Part shown: positions 6,359 through 10,932 of the stretch, piece by piece
Numbering within the stretch: position 1 is the first letter of the stretch
How the letters are laid out: every line of letters starts with the position of its first letter
DNA from: DQTL01 sp964396505
Lineage (GTDB): Bacteria; Bacteroidota; Bacteroidia; Flavobacteriales; Flavobacteriaceae
Assembly: GCA_964396505.1 (NCBI GenBank)
Contig: CAYNFJ010000076.1
Location: 1-10,932, forward strand
Direction of reading: 5' to 3'
Length of the DNA: 10,932 nucleotides
Made by a program: the position numbers and the translations under genes
The notes under the pieces: model-generated
Database searches by the model: none
The model's input: only the letters and a program-made list of their open reading frames with translations
What the model was told of the DNA's origin: nothing

Positions 6359-7615
6359 TTAATGCTTGATATCTCCTATTTTTTTGGGGTCGTGTTTGTA
6401 TTTAAAAATAAGCATAAACAGAATAGCCAAGATCAGCGCATAAGCGGCAAAAACCATCCAAATACTAAACCAATCTCTGCTGGCTACTTCTCCATTGGCG
6501 TAAGTAGAGAATTTTTGAACTACATAACCACTTCCTATTCCTCCTAGAATAGCACCTACTCCATTGGTCAACAGGATAAATAAACCTTGGGCGCTTCCTC
6601 TGTATTTGTTGTCGGTTTCTGTTTCAATAAATAAGGAACCTGAAATATTGAAAAAATCAAAAGCCGCTCCATATACAATCATAGACATAATCAAATAGCC
6701 CAAACCAATACCTTCGGGATTTCCTATACCGAAAAAACCAAAACGTAAGAACCAAGCCAACATACTCATAATCATCACAGTCTTAATACCAAAACGTTTT
6801 AGGAAAAAAGGAATGGTCAGAATAAACAAGGTTTCGGAAACTTGAGAAAAAGCAATAAATGAATTGGCGTTTTTTACGGGAAATGAATCCGGAAAATCAG
6901 CGGTAAAACTTCGCATAAATTCTGATGCCCAAGCATTGGAAATCTGTAATACAACACCCAACAAGGTGGCAAAGATAAAAAACACAGCCATTTTGTATTC
7001 TTTAAAAAGCACAAAGGCATCTAAACCTAAACGCTCGGATAAAGATTTGTTTTCTGAAGTAGATAGGGGTACATTCGGCATGGTAAAAGAATAGATTCCC
7101 ATTACTATAGAAATAAACATCGCAAAATAAAACTGCATGTTTGTCTGCGCCCAACCCAAAGTACCTACAGCAACCTCTGCTACAATAAATCCAATGGTTC
7201 CCCAAACACGTATCTTGGGAAAGACCTTTACTACATCCAGTTTATGATCTGTTAGAATACTATACGAAACGGTATTTGCCAAGCCCAAGGTAGGCATATA
7301 AACGGTCAAATAACCCAGCATCAACCAAAAAAAGGTATCGTAATCTTGAGTCTGTGCCAAAAAGAACATAAAACCGGCACCGATTAAATGCAATAAACCC
7401 AATAATTTTTGAGCATTCAGGTATTTATCGGCAATGATTCCCACAATACCGGGCATTACCAATGAAGCAATCCCTAGCGTGGTAAAAACTTTTCCGATTT
7501 GAATTCCTTCAAAATGCAATTGTCCTCCCAGATAACCCCCTAGCGAAATGAGCCAAGCACCAAAAACAAAAAGTTCTAAAAAATTTAATACGGTCAAGCG
7601 AAATTTTATATTCAT
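6359..7615 (-). CDS. NupG-type nucleoside:H+ symporter
   Basis: This is a 418-residue inner-membrane protein of the major facilitator superfamily, with about 12 hydrophobic segments and a charged C-terminal tail. It belongs to the nucleoside:H+ symporter family of NupG and XapB. Close matches to the E. coli NupG pattern as I recall it are IRVWGTIGF at 135-143, FDFFNISGSLFIE at 319-331 and SAQGLFILLTNG at 341-352 with ILGGIGSG at 356-363. The N-terminal RLTVLNFLELFVFGAWL is also typical. It probably imports nucleosides driven by protons; whether thymidine is a substrate cannot be told. Its position directly upstream of thyA, on the same strand, fits a nucleotide-supply role. It starts 17 bp after the bifunctional-nuclease gene and is probably in one operon with it and thyA. 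Confidence 0.88.
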   Translation of the reverse strand: MNIKFRLTVLNFLELFVFGAWLISLGGYLGGQLHFEGIQIGKVFTTLGIASLVMPGIVGIIADKYLNAQKLLGLLHLIGAGFMFFLAQTQDYDTFFWLMLGYLTVYMPTLGLANTVSYSILTDHKLDVVKVFPKIRVWGTIGFIVAEVAVGTLGWAQTNMQFYFAMFISIVMGIYSFTMPNVPLSTSENKSLSERLGLDAFVLFKEYKMAVFFIFATLLGVVLQISNAWASEFMRSFTADFPDSFPVKNANSFIAFSQVSETLFILTIPFFLKRFGIKTVMIMSMLAWFLRFGFFGIGNPEGIGLGYLIMSMIVYGAAFDFFNISGSLFIETETDNKYRGSAQGLFILLTNGVGAILGGIGSGYVVQKFSTYANGEVASRDWFSIWMVFAAYALILAILFMLIFKYKHDPKKIGDIKH

Positions 7616-7632
7616 AATAATGGTATATTGAT

Positions 7633-8253
7633 TTATTTTTTACTGCGTTTTTCTAATTCATCTCTCAATCGGGCAGCCAATTCATAGTCCTCATTCTCCA
7701 CAGCTTCGTCCAATTGTTTTTGTAATTCTTCGGTAGATAATTGTTCATAAGGAGCTGTCAAATTTTCCAATTCCATAAACATTTCTTCTAGCATTTCAGT
7801 ATCTTCATCGGTCAAGGGTTCTTCTCTTACAAAGGAGTCATTTTGTATTTCAATTCCGGCTTTATCCAATATATTTTCGTAGGTAAATATAGGAGCATTG
7901 ACCCGAATGGCAATAGCGATGGCATCAGAGGTTCGCGCATCGATTATTTCTTCTACTTTATCCCGTTCACAGATTAGACTGGAATAAAAAATACCGTCTA
8001 TCAGCTTATGGATTATAACTTGTTTTATTTGAATCAAAAAAGTATCGGCTAGCGACTTGAACAAATCGTGCGTCAGGGGTCTGGGTGGAATCAATTCTTC
8101 ATCGATGGCAATAGCAATAGATTGTGCTTCCGGCGCTCCGATAACAATCGGTAAACTCCGCTTTCCTGAGATTTCATTAAGGACTAATACATAGGCTCCA
8201 CTACGCGATTGGCTGGTAGAAATACCGTGTATATTTAGTTGAATCAAACCCAC
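7633..8253 (-). CDS. Bifunctional nuclease (DUF151/BFN) domain protein with C-terminal UVR motif
   Basis: Residues 1 to about 135 form a DUF151/BFN domain, with LPIVIGAPEAQSIA at 34-47, PPRPLTHDLF at 56-65 and the signature IDARTSDAIAIA at 104-115. BFN proteins have been reported to act on both RNA and DNA, but the bacterial role is poorly known. An acidic linker (about 143-170) leads to a UVR motif at about 172-206, a helical pair (LQKQLDEAVENEDYELAARL region) of the type by which UvrB and UvrC interact; here it may mediate protein binding. The start is GTG: GTG-GGT-TTG lines up with the MSL-type N-terminus I recall for relatives, and no upstream ATG fits. It lies just past the etfA terminator, so it should have its own promoter, but no clear TAnnTTTG box was found. 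Confidence 0.88.
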   Translation of the reverse strand: MGLIQLNIHGISTSQSRSGAYVLVLNEISGKRSLPIVIGAPEAQSIAIAIDEELIPPRPLTHDLFKSLADTFLIQIKQVIIHKLIDGIFYSSLICERDKVEEIIDARTSDAIAIAIRVNAPIFTYENILDKAGIEIQNDSFVREEPLTDEDTEMLEEMFMELENLTAPYEQLSTEELQKQLDEAVENEDYELAARLRDELEKRSKK

Positions 8254-8276
8254 TATTTTCCGTTTAAAATTGATTT

Positions 8277-8323
8277 AAAAAAAACTGTCTGATTAAAGGA
8301 TTTTGCATCCGGTAATCAGACAG
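8277..8323 (-). terminator. Intrinsic terminator downstream of etfA
   Basis: A perfect 11-bp inverted repeat (CTGTCTGATTA at 8285-8295, TAATCAGACAG at 8313-8323) with a 17-nt loop is followed, reading the minus strand, by eight T residues (8284-8277). It starts 30 bp past the etfA stop codon and should end the etfBA transcript before the BFN gene. Confidence 0.85.
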
Positions 8324-8352
8324 CCCTTTAATGAGGCACAATTTATAAAAAA

Positions 8353-9315
8353 TTAGGCATTTTCCGCTTTAAAAGCTTTTAATTTTTCAACTAACTTAGG
8401 AACAACTTCAAACGCATCTCCTACAATACCATATTCAGCCGATTTAAAGAACGGGGCTTCCGGGTCGGTATTGATTACGACTTTTACCTTAGAAGAATTG
8501 ACTCCTGCCAGATGTTGGATAGCACCTGAAATACCTACGGCTATATACAGGTTCGATGCCACTTGTTTACCGGTTTGTCCCACGTGTTCTGCATGCGGTC
8601 TCCAGCCCAAATCGGCTACCGGTTTGGAACAAGCCGTGGCAGCTCCTAACACATCGGCTAGTTCTTCCAACATCGCCCAATTATCACCCGATTTCATACC
8701 CCGACCACCTGATACGACGATATCGGCATCAGCAATACTTACTTTACCCGAGGCTTTTTCAACAGACACTCTTTGGACGTTTCCCTGTTTTAATTCCGGA
8801 GAAAAACTTGCAACGCTTGCTGTAACCGGATTTTCAAATAATCCAAAAGAATTCTTGGCCAGTCCAATTACTTTTTTTGCTGTTTTTATTTCCGTATCGT
8901 TAAAAGCTTTGTTTGAAAAAGCTTTTCGTTTTACTACAAACGGACTGAACGAATGGGGCAATGCCACTACATTTGAGGCAAAACCCGCTTGTAATTTAGC
9001 AGCGACTACCGGTGCTAAAAAAGCACCATTGGCACTGGAATCCAGCACGATGACATCGGCATTTTCTTGTGTGGCAGCAGCGGCCAATAAATCGGCATAA
9101 ACAAAGGCATCGGATGTTTTTAACGCATCACTATTGGCTATTATTATTTTTTCGGCTCCATAATTGGATAATGGAGTGGTGTCTTCTACAAATGCGGTAA
9201 TTACAACCAAGTTGGTTTGCATTTGTTCGGCTAATTTTTTTCCGTAGGATGTTACTTCCAAAGCAACTTTTTTGAATTTTCCTTCCGATGATTCGGCAAA
9301 AACTAATACTGACAT
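8353..9315 (-). CDS. etfA: Electron transfer flavoprotein alpha subunit
   Basis: EtfA pairs with EtfB to make a soluble FAD carrier that takes electrons from acyl-CoA and other dehydrogenases and passes them to ETF:quinone oxidoreductase or a similar acceptor. The 320 residues have the usual two domains: an N-terminal ETF fold (about 1-190) and a C-terminal FAD domain with SGGRGMKSG at 202-210, HVGQTGK at 244-250, AVGISGAIQHLAG at 259-271 and INTDPEAPFF at 281-290. Arg205, Thr248 and His268 align with human Arg223, Thr266 and His286. Human Arg249, next to the flavin, is Lys231 here. The conserved FAD signature argues for a genuine, active ETF. It follows etfB after a 78-bp spacer holding a hairpin and is closed by a strong terminator. 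Confidence 0.96.
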   Translation of the reverse strand: MSVLVFAESSEGKFKKVALEVTSYGKKLAEQMQTNLVVITAFVEDTTPLSNYGAEKIIIANSDALKTSDAFVYADLLAAAATQENADVIVLDSSANGAFLAPVVAAKLQAGFASNVVALPHSFSPFVVKRKAFSNKAFNDTEIKTAKKVIGLAKNSFGLFENPVTASVASFSPELKQGNVQRVSVEKASGKVSIADADIVVSGGRGMKSGDNWAMLEELADVLGAATACSKPVADLGWRPHAEHVGQTGKQVASNLYIAVGISGAIQHLAGVNSSKVKVVINTDPEAPFFKSAEYGIVGDAFEVVPKLVEKLKAFKAENA

Positions 9316-9346
9316 ATCTTTATGTGGTTTTATAATTGAAAATTAC

Positions 9347-9372
9347 CGGTTGATACATACTGAAATCAACCG
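9347..9372 (-). other. Hairpin in the etfB-etfA spacer
   Basis: CGGTTGAT at 9347-9354 and ATCAACCG at 9365-9372 form a perfect 8-bp stem with a 10-nt loop. AATT/AATT pairing outside it (9341-9344 with 9374-9377) could extend it across a small bulge. No T-run follows on the minus strand, so it is not a standard terminator; an mRNA-stabilising or processing element is possible. Confidence 0.5.
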
Positions 9373-9393
9373 AAATTATCAAAATGGTTTTTT

Positions 9394-10134
9394 TTAAATA
9401 ACTTTGGCTTCGTTGTGTAATAAATCGACTAATTCATCTACCGTTTCTACAATTTTACAAGCAGATTTTTCTGCCGGTTTTTTAAAATGAATACTTTGTG
9501 TAGCTGTAGTAGCTTCTACAGGTTCTACTACACTTAGCGGTTTTTTACGAGCCATCATAATGCCGCGCATGTTGGGAATACGCAAGTCGTTTTCTTGTAC
9601 AATTCCTTTTTGAGCACCCAACACCATAGGCAATTCAGAGGTCATAATTTCTTTTCCGCCGTCAATTTCGCGGGTTACCGTTACTTGTGTATCGGCTATT
9701 TCAATTCCGATGACTGCATTGACAAAATTAAATCCTAAAAAAGTGGCTAACATACCCGGAACCATCCCGCCATTGTAGTCAATAGACTCTCTACCTGCTA
9801 AGACCAAGTCAAAATTGCCGTTTTTTACAACAGCCGCCAGTTGTTGTGCTACATAGTAGCCGTCGGTGGCTTCTGTATTCACACGAATGGCATCATCGGC
9901 ACCGATAGCCAAGGCCTTACGCAAGGTGGGTTCTACGCTTTGTGTTCCTACTGTAACTACGGTAACACTGGCTCCTTGTTTTTCCTTGAACCACATCGCA
10001 CGTGTTAAGGTGTATTCATCATGCGGATTAATTACAAATTGTACACCATTGGTATCAAATTTAGTATCTTGATCCGTAAAATTAATCTTGGATGTTGTAT
10101 CAGGAACATTGCTAATACATACTAATATCTTCAT
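9394..10134 (-). CDS. etfB: Electron transfer flavoprotein beta subunit
   Basis: EtfB is the AMP-binding partner of EtfA and holds the loop that recognises partner dehydrogenases. The 246-residue length is close to that of the family. Visible landmarks are the N-terminal nucleotide-binding strand and loop MKILVCISNVPDT (1-13), INPHDEYTL at 35-43, AIGADDAIRV at 76-85, LAGRESIDYNGG at 112-123 with VPGMLA at 125-130, REIDGGKE at 155-162, and the family signature region ending in MRGIMMARKKPL (189-200). This signature is shorter than the NEPRYATLPNIMKAKKK form of the human protein. Being first in the etfBA pair, it has a -7 box about 28 bp upstream and diverges from ppa. Pairing with an adjacent etfA supports the call. 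Confidence 0.95.
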   Translation of the reverse strand: MKILVCISNVPDTTSKINFTDQDTKFDTNGVQFVINPHDEYTLTRAMWFKEKQGASVTVVTVGTQSVEPTLRKALAIGADDAIRVNTEATDGYYVAQQLAAVVKNGNFDLVLAGRESIDYNGGMVPGMLATFLGFNFVNAVIGIEIADTQVTVTREIDGGKEIMTSELPMVLGAQKGIVQENDLRIPNMRGIMMARKKPLSVVEPVEATTATQSIHFKKPAEKSACKIVETVDELVDLLHNEAKVI

Positions 10135-10162
10135 ATTTATTGCATTTTAAGTGAATTGGTTA

Positions 10163-10170
10163 CAAAAATA
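10163..10170 (-). promoter_or_regulatory. Candidate etfB -7 box
   Basis: On the minus strand this reads TATTTTTG, matching TAnnTTTG, 28 bp before the etfB ATG. No TTG is found at 17-23 bp spacing upstream. Confidence 0.5.
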
Positions 10171-10219
10171 CAAAAAAACTCTCAATTTATTATGCGTGCA
10201 TAGTAAAAAATTAATTGTA

Positions 10220-10253
10220 TTGATTTTTGTTCCCTTGGATTTGCGTAATTTTG
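10220..10253 (+). promoter_or_regulatory. ppa promoter
   Basis: TAATTTTG at 10246-10253 is a perfect Bacteroidota -7 box, 17 bp before the ppa ATG. TTG at 10220-10222 lies 23 bp upstream of it, within the range described for flavobacterial -33 elements; TTTG at 10226-10229 (16 bp) is an alternative. Confidence 0.6.
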
Positions 10254-10270
10254 CTCCAAATATATAACTG

Positions 10271-10798
10271 ATGAGTTCTAAAACAAAACAAGCTTTCGAT
10301 GTATTAATCGAAATTCCCAAAGGCAGTAGAAATAAATACGAATATGATTTTACCCTGAATAAAATACGATTTGACAGAATGTTATTTTCTTCTATGATGT
10401 ATCCGGGCGATTACGGTTTTGTTCCGGAAACCTTGGCGCTGGACAAGGATCCCTTGGATGTATTGGTATTGGGTAGTGAGCCTACTTTTCCGATGTGTGT
10501 AATGGAAGTCAAAGCTATCGGAGTTTTTCATATGACCGATGAAAAAGGACCCGATGAAAAAATAATCTGTGTTCCGATTTCCGATCCTATCTGGAATCAA
10601 TTGGATGATATTGAAGATATAAACCCTCATCAGGTCAAGGAAATTGAACACTTTTTTCAAGTCTATAAAGATTTGGAAGATAAAAAAGTAGATGTAGGGG
10701 GTTGGGGAAATGCCGAAGAAGCCTATAATATTTTAGATAAATGCTTGGAACGCTATAACACCAGCGAACATAAGAAAAAGAGGACTTTTACTATATGA
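10271..10798 (+). CDS. ppa: Inorganic pyrophosphatase (family I)
   Basis: This soluble metal-dependent enzyme hydrolyses pyrophosphate to two phosphates and so drives biosynthetic reactions forward. The 175-residue length is normal for bacterial family I. Active-site residues can be matched one by one to the E. coli enzyme: Glu14 (E20), Lys22 and Glu24 (K29, E31), Arg36 (R43), Tyr44 and Tyr48 in YPGDYGFVP (Y51, Y55), the metal-binding Asp58, Asp60 and Asp63 in DKDPLD (D65, D67, D70), Asp90, Asp95 and Lys97 (D97, D102, K104), and Tyr132-Lys133 in VYKDLE (Y141-K142). Lys59 replaces the small residue common in the D-x-D-P signature. It is transcribed alone from its own promoter, divergent from etfB. 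Confidence 0.97.
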   Translation: MSSKTKQAFDVLIEIPKGSRNKYEYDFTLNKIRFDRMLFSSMMYPGDYGFVPETLALDKDPLDVLVLGSEPTFPMCVMEVKAIGVFHMTDEKGPDEKIICVPISDPIWNQLDDIEDINPHQVKEIEHFFQVYKDLEDKKVDVGGWGNAEEAYNILDKCLERYNTSEHKKKRTFTI

Positions 10799-10888
10799 TG
10801 GATTAATTCATTTTTTCAAGTTACTCTTAAACATCATTAAAAAAGCGTAGGCAATGCCTCCTGTCTTCGACCCTAGGCACCCATAGTT

Positions 10889-10918
10889 AAAAAGTATAGC
10901 TCACTAATTACTTTTTTT
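10889..10918 (+). terminator. Weak terminator-like AT hairpin downstream of ppa
   Basis: AAAAAGTA (10889-10896) can pair with TACTTTTT (10909-10916) around a 12-nt loop, and the right arm sits in a T-rich run. The stem has only one G-C pair and lies 90 bp past ppa, so it is a weak candidate. Nothing better was seen between ppa and the window end. Confidence 0.25.
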
Positions 10919-10932
10919 ATTTTTTCTTGATA

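Noticed and set aside
8471..9100. Long open frame (209 codons) on the plus strand opposite etfA
   Set aside because: It lies wholly antisense to a clear etfA; its translation shows no recognisable domain, so it is a shadow of the codon use on the other strand.
10845..10885. Possible tRNA T-arm (TTCGA) near the right end
   Set aside because: The bases flanking TTCGA do not form a T-stem, and no anticodon or acceptor stem can be built.
10808..10900. Minus-strand open frame of 31 codons after ppa
   Set aside because: It has no start codon near its upstream end and is too short; recorded only as part of the unexplained tail.

Overview
The window is chromosomal, AT-rich and almost fully coding, and looks like housekeeping DNA from a member of the Bacteroidota, most likely of the class Flavobacteriia. 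The reasons are: -7 promoter boxes of the TAnnTTTG type, start codons without Shine-Dalgarno sequences, signal peptides that leave Gln as the first mature residue, a tiny secreted protein with a PGLPIDG-type C-terminus, and the lineage-typical sequence style of PheS, ThyA, EtfAB and the bifunctional-nuclease protein. No tRNA, rRNA, CRISPR array, insertion sequence or phage gene was seen.

Layout. Positions 1-349 (minus) hold two small exported-protein genes: one cut by the window edge, and a 77-residue protein that is little more than a signal peptide plus a sorting-like tail. A 279-bp divergent promoter region follows. Positions 629-5505 (plus) carry pheS, radA, fabD, an LD-carboxypeptidase gene and a yraN-family gene; the last three are closely spaced and probably one transcript. 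This run meets a minus-strand run head-on at 5505/5506 with no base between the two stop codons. The minus run (10134 down to 5506) is etfB-etfA, a strong intrinsic terminator, then a bifunctional-nuclease/UVR gene, a NupG-type nucleoside symporter and thyA. Inorganic pyrophosphatase (ppa) diverges from etfB at 10271, and the last 134 bp hold no convincing gene.

How the genes relate. EtfA and EtfB form one FAD-containing electron carrier. The nucleoside symporter beside thymidylate synthase joins nucleoside uptake with de novo dTMP synthesis. fabD supplies malonyl-ACP for fatty acid synthesis, and the LD-carboxypeptidase trims peptidoglycan peptides in the cytoplasm. pheS, radA and ppa are independent core functions.

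The most important correction is in the assembly. The 100-N gap at 4708-4807 is flanked by an exact 55-bp duplication, so it is almost certainly a scaffolding artefact. Collapsing it restores one intact 300-residue LD-carboxypeptidase gene. The most biologically open item is the 77-residue signal-peptide-plus-PID-tail protein at 116-349. I found no evidence of an undescribed multi-gene system.
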